Shown here in pieces: positions 44,361 through 53,673 of a DNA stretch of 64,000 nt. Within the stretch, counting starts at the first letter, position 1; the number at the start of each line of letters is the position of its first letter. Under the pieces are notes generated by a model. It worked only from the letters and a program-made list of their open reading frames with translations. It had not been told where the DNA came from and did not search any database. Source of the DNA: Barnesiella sp. WM24 (GTDB taxonomy: Bacteria > Bacteroidota > Bacteroidia > Bacteroidales > Muribaculaceae); the NCBI RefSeq assembly GCF_004570975.1, contig NZ_SPPC01000003.1:57101-121100 (forward strand). The letters are read 5' to 3'. The translations under genes were made by a program, and so were the position numbers.

Positions 44361-44430
44361 GCTTATATACCTACCATCCACCACTTTAAGCAAATCGGAA
44401 TCCCGGCAAACCACTAAATTCCCCTCCATA

Positions 44431-44886
44431 ATGAAACAACCTCTTGAAAAGGAGATGGACTATTTCGCAGCCTATCTCTACGGTCACCTTCGTGACCACC
44501 GCTTTCCCGAAGTAACGGACACAGAGTTTATCAATGCCCGCGCCGGCGAGGCATACAAGACCATGACCCGACTTATCCTCGAAGGGCGCAGTCAGCCTGT
44601 TGCCGAGGAACTCGCCATGCGTGTTCTTCTCAACGGCTACTATGTATCTCGCTGGGATGTGATTTTCAACCTCCTCGAAGAACTGTTCCACAACGACCTG
44701 CCGACGGAAGAAGCAAAAATTGAATGGGCAGATTTACTGCTTGGCCTCCGTTATATCAACGCCATACTTGACAAGTATGAGGTAAACGGGGACTTCCTGT
44801 CGCGAGATGATTACCAGCCGCTTCAGAATGAGTTGGCCGGGATGATTTCTGAAATCATAAAAAAGACTCGCGATGTCCTTCAATAG
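44431..44886 (+). CDS. DUF1896 protein
   Basis: Helical protein of 151 residues of the DUF1896 family, typical of Bacteroidetes conjugative elements and usually found just upstream of the giant methylase/helicase. Recognisable segments are [36 protein letters not shown] and [20 protein letters not shown] 44431 is chosen because the frame upstream crosses the leader hairpin. Overlaps the methylase gene by 14 bp. Function unknown. Confidence 0.88.
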   Translation: MKQPLEKEMDYFAAYLYGHLRDHRFPEVTDTEFINARAGEAYKTMTRLILEGRSQPVAEELAMRVLLNGYYVSRWDVIFNLLEELFHNDLPTEEAKIEWADLLLGLRYINAILDKYEVNGDFLSRDDYQPLQNELAGMISEIIKKTRDVLQ

Positions 44887-47800
44887 GCTTCAGACTATGC
44901 GCGACAACATCGAGGCGATAAGGCTTGTCCTGAGCCTCGGTGTTGCCGGACGCACGGCGCAGACTGCCGAAGAAATTGCAGTGCTGCGCAAGTATGCCGG
45001 TTTTGGCGGGTTGAAGTGTATTCTTAATGATGCCAACGAGCTGGTGGATGCTGCCAAGTGGAGTAAGTCTGATATAGAGCTGTTTGCGCCGACAGTGGAA
45101 CTGCGTCGTCTTATTCACGACTATTCGCATGACGACAAGGAGTTTAACCGCTATATGGAGTCGCTTAAAGCGTCAACGCTGACGGCGTTCTATACCGACG
45201 ACCGCATTGTAAATGCTATCGCTGATGCACTGAAATATCAGGGTGTCGAAGTGAAAAAGTTTCTGGAACCGTCGGCGGGTCAAGGTGTTTTCGTGGATTC
45301 ATTTCTGCGTACTTATCCCGGCACGGAATGTCTATCGTTTGAGAAAGATTTGCTGACTGGCAAAATCTTACAGGCTCTGCACCCGTCCACTACTGTAAAT
45401 ATCGAGGGCTTTGAGCGCATCGATCCCGATTTCAACGGATATTTCGATGTTGCGGCCTCAAATGTTCCTTTCGGTGATTTCGCTGTGGCAGACCCGAAGT
45501 ATGCGACGAGCAAAGAGATAGGTTACCGTCAGGCGGCAAAGTCTTTGCACAACTACTTTTTTCTCAAAGGTCTTGACCAAGTGAGAGAGGGAGGACTGAT
45601 TGCCTTTATCACGTCGCAAGGTGTGATGAACGCTGCTTCGCCCTTTATAAGAATGGAGTTAGTGAAACAGGCTGACCTCGTGGCTGCTCTGCGTTTGCCC
45701 AACAACACTTTCAGCGACAACGCCGGAACTGATGTTGGCTCTGACCTGATTATTTTCCAGAAGCACACCGGAAAGAAAGTATTATCGGCTGATGAAGAGT
45801 TTTTTATCCAGTCGGTTGTTGACCGAGGCACGAAGGTGCCGGGAAACAAATTCTTTCAGGCTTTTCCTAAGAATGTGATATGCACTGATGCCAAGGTTGG
45901 TACTGACCAATATGGCAAACCGGCTATCGTGTACCACCATGACGGTGGTATCAACGGCATAGCCGAGGACTTACGCAATACGCTTGACGAGTCGCTGCAC
46001 CTGCGCTTGAATCTGGAATTGTATAATTCCAACGCTATCAAGCCGCCTACGCCTGATCCCGTTACACCTACGCCTACGCCCAAACAGGAGGCTAAGGAGA
46101 AAACTCCGAAGGCGGAAAAGAAGTCGAGCCTCACCAATACGCCTCTGATGCAACAGTATCAGGAGATGAAGAAGAAACATCCCGATGCTGTACTGCTGTT
46201 TAGAGTGGGCGATTTCTATGAGATTTTTGGCGAGGATGCGGTAAAAGCGTCGGAGATTTTAGGTATTACACTGACCCGCAGAGCCAACGGAAGTGACAAA
46301 TATATCGAGCTTGCCGGATTTCCACATCATGCGCTCGACACCTACCTGCCCAAACTCGTAAGAGCCGGGCAACGTGTGGCAATATGTGAGCAGCTCGAAG
46401 ACCCGAAACTGAAAAAGACCACTAAGCAGAAAGTGGTCGAGACGGTTACACCTAACCAACCACCAAAAGCAGAGGCAAAGCCTGAGCCTCCGAAGGTAGA
46501 ACCTACCAAGGAGATTGAAACTGACGGCAGTCCCGATTATACCGATAATCCCGACCCTCGCCTGTTCGCCTACAATCTTTTCGGTGAATTGGAGCCTATT
46601 GGCAAGCCTCGCCGTCAGCCAAAACCTGCGGAGGATGCTCCCAAGCCGAAGCCAAGTGTTGAAGTCAAGGACATTCCGGTTAAAAATTTCCGCCCGCTCA
46701 ATGAAAAAGAGTTGGAATTTTATGGCTCTCTGAACTGGGAGGACAATCCGCCAATCAATGGTTTTTACGAAACCATGATGTCGATTGCACACCGTCAGTT
46801 GGAGGAAATGCGTCTTGAACGTGAGGCGGAAGAAGCGGCTAAACAAGCAACCGCCAATGGTGAGACTATCCAAGAAGGCGGTACCACAGTCCTGCGCACC
46901 GAAGGCGACCTCGTACCCGGCAGACAGCCAAGAGTGGCTACACAAAAGCCGGAACCTGTCAAGGTCGATATGTCACCCCGTCCATTCTCGGAGGATATCC
47001 AATTCTTCCACCACAACGGCAGTATGGTCGTTCAGGACGGCATGGTGGGCTTCCTCTCGGAAGTCCGCAAGAATGGCGCAACATTTAATCCGTTGGAATT
47101 GAAGTCCGAACAGGCGAAACGCGCCATGCTCTATGTTACAATGTCGGAGACATACCAGCAACTCTACAACTACGAGGCTGGGACACATGAGGCAAGTGCA
47201 GAATTGCGCGAACACCTCAATCAGTATTACGATGAGTTTGTAGAGAAATACGGCAACCTCAATGAGAAACAGAATGTGAGATTTATATTGATGGATGCCA
47301 ACGGCAGGGACGCTCTTGCATTAGAGCGTGGCGAGAACGGTCGGTTTGTCAAGGCTGACATTTTCGACCATCCGGTATCATTCTCCGTTGACGAGGTGAC
47401 TTCGGTGGATACACCACTGGAGGCACTGACTGCATCGCTCAATAAATACGGTGTCGTCAATCTTAAATATATGTCATCACTTGTGGATATGGATAAGGTT
47501 TCCTTGTTGGAAAACCTCGAAGGTCACATTTTCTATAATCCGCTGGTCGAGAATTACGAGATTAAAGACCGCTTTATCGCCGGAAATGTCGTAGCAAAAG
47601 CCGAAGCAATCCGCTCATGGATTGACAGAGAGGAAGAACGCATCAAAGGTTTTCCCGGCTATGACGGTATAGAACCATTCATTGACTTCTCCATAATATC
47701 CCTAAAAGCGTTGGAGGATGCACGCCCCCGCCGTATCGAGTTCGACGAACTTGACTTCAACTTCGGTGAGCGATGGATACCCACCGGCATCTACTCAGCC

Positions 47801-50800
47801 TATATGTCATATCTGTTCCACACCGATGTGAAGATTGCCTATTCTTCCTCAATGGATGAGTATTCGGCAGAGGCGAGCCGCAAGAACATGACCATCTGGG
47901 AAGAGTTCTGCGTCAGAGGCTATTACCGCACTTATGACGGTATGAACCTGTTGAAACACGCTCTTCACAATACTGTCCCCGACATCAAGAAATCGGCTGG
48001 CAAGGACGATAACGGCAACGACATCAAGGTGCCGGACAACGAGGCTATCCAACTCGCCAATACCAAGATTGACGAGATACGAAACGGATTCAGCGAATGG
48101 CTCGAAGCACAGTCGCCGGAGTTTAAGGAGAAACTCGTAGACCTCTACAATGACAAGTTCAACTGTTTCGTGCGTCCGCAGTATGACGGCAGTCACCAGA
48201 CATTCCCTGATCTCAATATGAAATTATTGGGTGACAGGTATGGAATCCACTCTATCTATCAAAGTCAGATGGACTGTATATGGATGCTGAAACAGAATGG
48301 CGGTGGCGTGTGCGACCATGAGGTTGGGACAGGTAAAACGCTGATAATGTGCATAGCAGCGCATGAAATGAAGCGTCTCGGACTGGCTCACAAACCGATG
48401 ATTATCGGTCTTAAAGCCAATGTCGCCGAGATTGCCATGACATATCAGAGTGCCTATCCCAATGCCAGGATACTGTTTGCCGATGAAAAGAGCTTCAAGG
48501 CGGACAACCGCGTCAACTTCTTCAACCAAATCAAGAACAACGATTATGACTGCGTGATAATGTCGCACGACCAGTTCGGCAAAATCCCACAGTCGCCGGA
48601 AATGCAGCAGCAAATCCTTCAGGCGGAGCTTGACACGGTTGAGGAGAATCTTGAAGTGCTGAAACAGCAGGGCCACGACGTAAGCCGTGGTATGCTCAAA
48701 GGTCTTATCAAGCGTAAAGAGAACCTGACCGCAAAGATTGCGACCATTCAGTACCAGATGGACCAGAACAGGGATGCTGTCGTTGACTTCAAGCAGATGG
48801 GCATCGACCACATATTCGTTGATGAATCGCATCAGTTCAAGAACCTGATGTTCAACACCCGACATGACCGTGTGGCGGGTCTCGGCAACTCGGAAGGATC
48901 ACAACGTGCGCTCAATCTTCTCTATGCCATACGTACAATTCAGGAGCGTACGGGCAAAGACCTCGGAGCAACATTCCTGTCGGGTACAACAATCAGTAAC
49001 TCGCTTACTGAATTGTATCTGTTGTTCAAGTATCTCCGGCCCAACGAGCTGGAGCGTCAGGATATTCGGTGCTTTGACGCGTGGGCGGCAATCTTTGCAA
49101 AGAAGACTACCGACTTCGAGTTCAATGTGACCAATCACATTGTGGCGAAGGAGCGTTTCCGCTACTTCATCAAGGTGCCTGAATTGGCGGCTTTCTATAA
49201 TGAGATTACTGATTACAGAACCGCTGAAGATGTGGGAGTTGACCGACCAGAGAAGCGAGAGATTCTTCACAATATCCCGCCGACACCACAGCAGGAGGCT
49301 TTCATTGAGAAACTGATGAAGTTTGCCGAAAGTGGCGACGCCACTATACTCGGCAGGGCACCGCTTTCAGAAACTGAAGAAAAGGCAAAGATGCTCATTG
49401 CTACGGACTATGCCCGCAAGATGGCTCTTGATATGCGTATGATTGACCCAAATGCTGATGATGACCCGAACAACAAAGCCTCGCACTGCGCCAAGATGAT
49501 TGCAGAATACTACCGTAAGTATGATGCTCAGCGTGGTACACAGTTCGTATTCAGCGACCTCGGAACCTACAAGCCGGGTGAATGGAATGTCTATTCCGAA
49601 ATCAAGCGTAAGCTGATAGAGGATTATGGGATTCCGGCGCATGAAATCAGGTTTATACAAGAGTGTAAAACCGAAAGGTCGAGAAAGGCTGTAATCGAGG
49701 CTATGAACAGTGGCGATGTGAGAGTTTTGTTTGGCTCAACAACGATGTTGGGTACCGGAGTCAATGCACAACAGCGGTGTGTCGCAGTCCATCACCTCGA
49801 TACACCCTGGCGCCCAAGCGATTTGCAACAGCGTGATGGTCGGGCAGTTAGAGCCGGCAACGAGATTGCCAAACTCTATGCTGACAACAAAGTTGATGTA
49901 ATCATCTATGCGGTTGAGAAATCATTGGACTCCTACAAGTTCAATCTTCTTCACTGCAAGGCGACATTCATCGACCAGCTCAAATCCGGTGCACTCGGAG
50001 CGAGAACCATCGACGAGGGTGCAATGGACGAGAAAAACGGTATGAATTTTTCGGAATACATGGCTATCCTTTCGGGTAATACAGATTTGTTGGAGAAAGC
50101 CAAGTTGGAGAAACGTATCGCGGCACTGGAGTCTGAACGCAAAGCCCACAACAAGGGCATTTCCGATTCCAAGTTCAGGCTCCAGACCATCCGCCTCGAT
50201 ATTGCCAACAATGAGGTGGCCATCGAGCGGATGAAGGAGGATGTCGAAAGGTATCAGAGAGTTGTTCAGAGAGATATGAGCGGCAACCCTGTCAACAATC
50301 TGATTTTAGACACTTGCCATCTTCGTGACGAGCAGAATATGGGTATTCACCTGCAAGGTCTGGCATTGAAAACAGACACTCACGGTCAATATCGGCATAT
50401 TGGAGAAGTCTATGGCTTCCCCATCAGCATTATCTCGGAACGTACAGTCGTTGACGGCAAAAAGTCTGTTCAGAACCGCTTTGTGGTCGAAGGGAACTAC
50501 AAATACAAGTTTAACAACGGATTCATAGCCATGAGCGACACCCATGCCGCCTGCATGAACTTCGTCAACGCTCTGGAGAAGATACCCGGCATCATAGCCC
50601 AGTATGAGGAACGCACCGCCAAACTCAAAGCCGACGTTCCGCAGCTCGAAGCCATAGTCGCCAAGCAGTGGGGTAAGGAATCCGAGTTGAAAGACCTGAA
50701 GAGTGAGCTTGCCGCCTTCGACCGTAAGATCACCGCCGCCCTCGCTCCCAAAAAGGAAGAACAGGACGGAGAGGAAAACAAGCAGGTCAATACCGTAGAG

Positions 50801-50950
50801 GTTCCAACCCAGACCAGCGATTCCAAGAAATCGATGGTGGCTGAGCCTGTAAATCCTTACCAGCGAGAGCCGCTTAGGTCTCGTATTATAATCGGAGGAT
50901 GCGGAGCCACTCCACCCGGAGGGTTTCGCGCCGCCGGTCCCAAACTGTAA
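44873..50950 (+). CDS. Giant methylase - MutS-I - helicase fusion
   Basis: Protein of 2025 residues. Domains in order: an N-6 DNA methyltransferase-like fold (about 100-330) with [11 protein letters not shown] (130-140) and NVPFGDF (197-203) where classical enzymes have NPPY/F; a proline-rich linker; a MutS domain-I module (about 420-505) with the mismatch-reading FxE-type motif [11 protein letters not shown]; a long middle region; and a superfamily 2/SNF2 helicase with Walker A GTGKT (about 1151), Walker B FVDESHQF (about 1315), GTGVNAQQ (about 1626) and [12 protein letters not shown] (about 1651). Coiled coils follow, then a GPKL tail. Related giants are standard in Bacteroidetes conjugative elements and may protect or process transferred DNA. 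Confidence 0.9.
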   Translation: MSFNRLQTMRDNIEAIRLVLSLGVAGRTAQTAEEIAVLRKYAGFGGLKCILNDANELVDAAKWSKSDIELFAPTVELRRLIHDYSHDDKEFNRYMESLKASTLTAFYTDDRIVNAIADALKYQGVEVKKFLEPSAGQGVFVDSFLRTYPGTECLSFEKDLLTGKILQALHPSTTVNIEGFERIDPDFNGYFDVAASNVPFGDFAVADPKYATSKEIGYRQAAKSLHNYFFLKGLDQVREGGLIAFITSQGVMNAASPFIRMELVKQADLVAALRLPNNTFSDNAGTDVGSDLIIFQKHTGKKVLSADEEFFIQSVVDRGTKVPGNKFFQAFPKNVICTDAKVGTDQYGKPAIVYHHDGGINGIAEDLRNTLDESLHLRLNLELYNSNAIKPPTPDPVTPTPTPKQEAKEKTPKAEKKSSLTNTPLMQQYQEMKKKHPDAVLLFRVGDFYEIFGEDAVKASEILGITLTRRANGSDKYIELAGFPHHALDTYLPKLVRAGQRVAICEQLEDPKLKKTTKQKVVETVTPNQPPKAEAKPEPPKVEPTKEIETDGSPDYTDNPDPRLFAYNLFGELEPIGKPRRQPKPAEDAPKPKPSVEVKDIPVKNFRPLNEKELEFYGSLNWEDNPPINGFYETMMSIAHRQLEEMRLEREAEEAAKQATANGETIQEGGTTVLRTEGDLVPGRQPRVATQKPEPVKVDMSPRPFSEDIQFFHHNGSMVVQDGMVGFLSEVRKNGATFNPLELKSEQAKRAMLYVTMSETYQQLYNYEAGTHEASAELREHLNQYYDEFVEKYGNLNEKQNVRFILMDANGRDALALERGENGRFVKADIFDHPVSFSVDEVTSVDTPLEALTASLNKYGVVNLKYMSSLVDMDKVSLLENLEGHIFYNPLVENYEIKDRFIAGNVVAKAEAIRSWIDREEERIKGFPGYDGIEPFIDFSIISLKALEDARPRRIEFDELDFNFGERWIPTGIYSAYMSYLFHTDVKIAYSSSMDEYSAEASRKNMTIWEEFCVRGYYRTYDGMNLLKHALHNTVPDIKKSAGKDDNGNDIKVPDNEAIQLANTKIDEIRNGFSEWLEAQSPEFKEKLVDLYNDKFNCFVRPQYDGSHQTFPDLNMKLLGDRYGIHSIYQSQMDCIWMLKQNGGGVCDHEVGTGKTLIMCIAAHEMKRLGLAHKPMIIGLKANVAEIAMTYQSAYPNARILFADEKSFKADNRVNFFNQIKNNDYDCVIMSHDQFGKIPQSPEMQQQILQAELDTVEENLEVLKQQGHDVSRGMLKGLIKRKENLTAKIATIQYQMDQNRDAVVDFKQMGIDHIFVDESHQFKNLMFNTRHDRVAGLGNSEGSQRALNLLYAIRTIQERTGKDLGATFLSGTTISNSLTELYLLFKYLRPNELERQDIRCFDAWAAIFAKKTTDFEFNVTNHIVAKERFRYFIKVPELAAFYNEITDYRTAEDVGVDRPEKREILHNIPPTPQQEAFIEKLMKFAESGDATILGRAPLSETEEKAKMLIATDYARKMALDMRMIDPNADDDPNNKASHCAKMIAEYYRKYDAQRGTQFVFSDLGTYKPGEWNVYSEIKRKLIEDYGIPAHEIRFIQECKTERSRKAVIEAMNSGDVRVLFGSTTMLGTGVNAQQRCVAVHHLDTPWRPSDLQQRDGRAVRAGNEIAKLYADNKVDVIIYAVEKSLDSYKFNLLHCKATFIDQLKSGALGARTIDEGAMDEKNGMNFSEYMAILSGNTDLLEKAKLEKRIAALESERKAHNKGISDSKFRLQTIRLDIANNEVAIERMKEDVERYQRVVQRDMSGNPVNNLILDTCHLRDEQNMGIHLQGLALKTDTHGQYRHIGEVYGFPISIISERTVVDGKKSVQNRFVVEGNYKYKFNNGFIAMSDTHAACMNFVNALEKIPGIIAQYEERTAKLKADVPQLEAIVAKQWGKESELKDLKSELAAFDRKITAALAPKKEEQDGEENKQVNTVEVPTQTSDSKKSMVAEPVNPYQREPLRSRIIIGGCGATPPGGFRAAGPKL

Positions 50951-50955
50951 TTTTA

Positions 50956-50998
50956 AGACAGCCGACTGCAATCATAAGTTGTAGCCGGCTGTCTTTTT
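50956..50998 (+). terminator. Terminator after the giant gene
   Basis: Nine-pair stem AGACAGCCG / CGGCTGTCT extended by TGCAA / TTGTA pairing, followed by TTTTT. It also separates the convergent RteB-like gene. Confidence 0.85.
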
Positions 50999-52358
50999 AT
51001 TTTTGATTTTTTTGTTTCGCAATATTTTTACGCTCTCTTTCCTCTCTTTGTTTTTTCTTGATTGGCGGCAAACCGAAGCCCTTAGGAATTTCCAGACCCT
51101 CCATTAGGTTATAAAGATGGCTTCGAGAAACGTCAAGTTCCTTGGCAGCTCTTGTAACCACTCCTTTGTGTTTCAACAAAGCCGCTTTGATACTATGACT
51201 CTGGTCGATTAGAGTATCATTCTTGTCAAGGTGAGGCGACAAGTTCAAATGTATCGGCTTTATATAAGTAGAGTCAGCCATCATATAGCTTTGTTTTAGC
51301 ACTTGGAACAAACCTCGAAGGTTCTCATCCCATACATGAGAACGAATTGTGTCCAATGCGTCTTTAGTTAATTTTCGATCAGGAATTCTCTCGGTAAGGC
51401 AATAAGCCCTTAACAAATTTTCTGCAAGCATAGGTAATTCATCCTTGAACTGGCTAAGAGACGGGATATTGATTATATGATCGCTTATCAACGAGAACAG
51501 TTCTGTCGAGAAGTTTCCTTTGCCTACATCCTCTTCGAGATATTTGCTTGTAGCACAGATTATAAGACGAGGATTTTTCTCAGATACAGGCGCATCCACT
51601 ACCTTCTTTATTTCCTCAAACATAATATGTTGTGCCACAATGTCAAGTTTGTCAATGCCATGAAAATATACCGACCCCCTGTCAGACTGGTCAAACATAT
51701 GTCGTATGCTTCTGCGTAAGCGGTTCTCACACTCGGCAGTCCAGATATTATCATTCAAGCCTCCTGTTTCCGAGGGACTGCAATTAGCGAATACGAACAG
51801 GCCTTCACATCGTTGGCTACTGAAATGGGCAATTTGTGCAAGAACTGCTTTGGCTGTTCCACTGGCACCTATTATCATCACAACATTGTTTCTCCGATGG
51901 TCTAGCCTTTCTCTTATTTGCAGACATTCGCACTTCGCATGGCTCAGCCATTTTATTGGTGTTTCCTCTGTATATAATACACTTAAAGGCTCGGTCAACG
52001 GGTCTATTCCAATCATTGAATGAGTGAAGATTTTTCCACCGGAGAGTTTCCATATATCTATCTCACCGCTTGGATGACCGTTTACGCCGAGATAATAAGT
52101 CTCAATATCCGGATGGTTGACATGCACCCATGTCATTATTCTTCTGGCCATCGGATTCTGTTTAGTGACGTCAGACATCACATGGGTATAGTTTCCATGA
52201 TTAAGTGCCTCAAGCGCTTTTTTGACATCATAGATTATTGTAATCCGTGACTTCAAAATCGGTATTGAGTTTAGAAGGAGCGCAAGAGGCTCATCCTTTG
52301 AGGCAAAAACAAGCACCTTCCATTCAGATAGAGGTGGTGAATTCGGTCGTTTTTTCAT
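50997..52358 (-). CDS. RteB-like NtrC-family regulator lacking the sigma-54 loop
   Basis: Transcription regulator of 453 residues with NtrC layout: a degenerate receiver domain (about 12-115, no canonical phospho-aspartate pocket), an AAA+ domain with Walker A GASGTAKA (164-171) and a shortened Walker B-like VYFHGIDKLD, and a C-terminal Fis-type HTH (about 395-425; GVVTRAAKELDVSRSHLYNLM). The GAFTGA sigma-54 contact loop is missing. In CTnDOT the NtrC-type RteB controls rteC and excision. This protein occupies the same place, beside an RteC-like gene on the opposite strand, without an RteA sensor. Confidence 0.82.
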   Translation of the reverse strand: MKKRPNSPPLSEWKVLVFASKDEPLALLLNSIPILKSRITIIYDVKKALEALNHGNYTHVMSDVTKQNPMARRIMTWVHVNHPDIETYYLGVNGHPSGEIDIWKLSGGKIFTHSMIGIDPLTEPLSVLYTEETPIKWLSHAKCECLQIRERLDHRRNNVVMIIGASGTAKAVLAQIAHFSSQRCEGLFVFANCSPSETGGLNDNIWTAECENRLRRSIRHMFDQSDRGSVYFHGIDKLDIVAQHIMFEEIKKVVDAPVSEKNPRLIICATSKYLEEDVGKGNFSTELFSLISDHIINIPSLSQFKDELPMLAENLLRAYCLTERIPDRKLTKDALDTIRSHVWDENLRGLFQVLKQSYMMADSTYIKPIHLNLSPHLDKNDTLIDQSHSIKAALLKHKGVVTRAAKELDVSRSHLYNLMEGLEIPKGFGLPPIKKKQREERERKNIAKQKNQK

Positions 52359-52650
52359 TTTTTCTCCTATATGGCCGTTTTATGTAGAGAAAATAAAGTC
52401 TCTATTTTTCGACTACAAAATAAGTAACATACTATCAGTAAATAATGTTTTTTGCTACGAATACAGATTATACACATTAATTTGTCGTAAATACATTTAT
52501 AAATACACTCTGACTACACATTGCTACATAAAAAACACTAATATAATGTGTTGTAGCATAGCGGATAAAGAACAAATATTACCGCAGTGCTTGTTATGAT
52601 ACCGTACTCACGGTTGAGTGCCTCGGAACCCACTAAAAAACTATTTGCTT
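52359..52650. promoter_or_regulatory. AT-rich divergent control region between RteB-like and RteC-like genes
   Basis: Very AT-rich 292-bp region. It contains repeated CTACA-AAATA-type words and an inverted repeat GCTAC...AACAC / GTGTT-GTAGC at about 52523-52556. It also holds CCGT-ACTC-ACGG near 52602-52613, overlapping an alternative ACTC...GAGT pairing that could form competing hairpins. No clear TAnnTTTG box. Confidence 0.5.
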
Positions 52651-53277
52651 ATGGAATCAAGACGAACGGATCTTTTCCACTTGACAAATCTTGACGTGTT
52701 CAAGAATCTGCGTCAGGGCCTTTTCTCCGCAGAACTTCCTGCGCAACTCACCGACCTCATTATAACTATTCACGAGGTCACGGCAACAGGCTCACCAATG
52801 CACAACTATGCGCTGGAGTTGCTAACTATCGCCGACATACAGTTTTCGGAAATCAAGAGCCGGATGATGCTCAATCAAGTCAATGAAGCGTTGGCATCAG
52901 CGTTCAATACCGCACACAGTTATGTGGTGCGAAAGCTTCAGTCACTCTCGGCTATGACCGGATTCACACCCGAAACCGGAATGCCAGACATCAAAAGCAC
53001 ACTCCGCTGGCGCAAACCAAAATCCCACTTCGCGCACCTGTGTCATGCCATAAAGGTCGGCGGCTGCATTATGGACGATGATTCGTTCTCTGAGCTTGTA
53101 CGCAACATGGCTGCGGCACTCAATCTCGACGTGACAGTACACTACGTCAACAATATAATATCGTCGCTCAAATCCAAACAGTCAAGCAAAAGCCTTACTG
53201 AGTTTCTTGACAGTCTGAAGAAGGGTGTAGAAGAAGACATCCAGCGCAGACTTGACAATGAAGACGATAGAGCCTGA
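52651..53277 (+). CDS. RteC-like protein
   Basis: Protein of 208 residues. A helical N-terminal half is followed by a C-terminal block (about 125-200) resembling the RteC family: LRWRKPKSHFAHLCHAIKVGG, SELVRNMAAALNLDV and LTEFLDSLKKGVEEDI. In CTnDOT, RteC activates the excision operon; the same role here is inference from similarity and from its position opposite the RteB-like gene. ATG 52651 is chosen over an upstream GTG. It is preceded by CCCACTAAAAAAC. Confidence 0.7.
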   Translation: MESRRTDLFHLTNLDVFKNLRQGLFSAELPAQLTDLIITIHEVTATGSPMHNYALELLTIADIQFSEIKSRMMLNQVNEALASAFNTAHSYVVRKLQSLSAMTGFTPETGMPDIKSTLRWRKPKSHFAHLCHAIKVGGCIMDDDSFSELVRNMAAALNLDVTVHYVNNIISSLKSKQSSKSLTEFLDSLKKGVEEDIQRRLDNEDDRA

Positions 53278-53308
53278 TGTCCATCCACTAAATCCGAATT
53301 TCCCCAAT

Positions 53309-53602
53309 ATGAAAGAATCCATACACTTTAACAGGGCACAGTTTGCCGAACTGTTTCACGCTCTGAAAGAAGACGGATGCTTCAATGAAGACATTCCGCA
53401 GGAAGAACTCATAAGAATCTTCGCAGACGCTGTAACCTCAGACGCCCCCGAAGATGAAGTATTCAAATCGATAACCTCCACCGGTCACTTCGAGGGTTTC
53501 GACTCAGACGAAGAGGAAGACAACTTCGAATATATCGAAGATGACTTCGACGAATATGACGACTTCGATGAATACGACGAATACGAAAGTTTAAGTGCAT
53601 AA
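53309..53602 (+). CDS. Small acidic RteC-like protein
   Basis: Protein of 97 residues. Residues 5-50 (FNRAQFAELFHALKEDGCF, QEELIRIFADAV) echo part of the RteC-like C-terminal block of the preceding protein. The rest is an extremely acidic D/E/Y tail (EEDNFEYIEDDFDEYDDF). ATG 53309 is preferred to ATG 53258, since the CCACTAAATCC leader motif (53285-53295) precedes it. Function unknown; the acidic tail could mimic DNA or bind a basic partner. Confidence 0.65.
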   Translation: MKESIHFNRAQFAELFHALKEDGCFNEDIPQEELIRIFADAVTSDAPEDEVFKSITSTGHFEGFDSDEEEDNFEYIEDDFDEYDDFDEYDEYESLSA

Positions 53603-53673
53603 ATCACTATGTGAAAGTGTAATGCAATGAAAATCCCGACCCATTCATTGACGGAATGAGTCGGGATTGCTGT

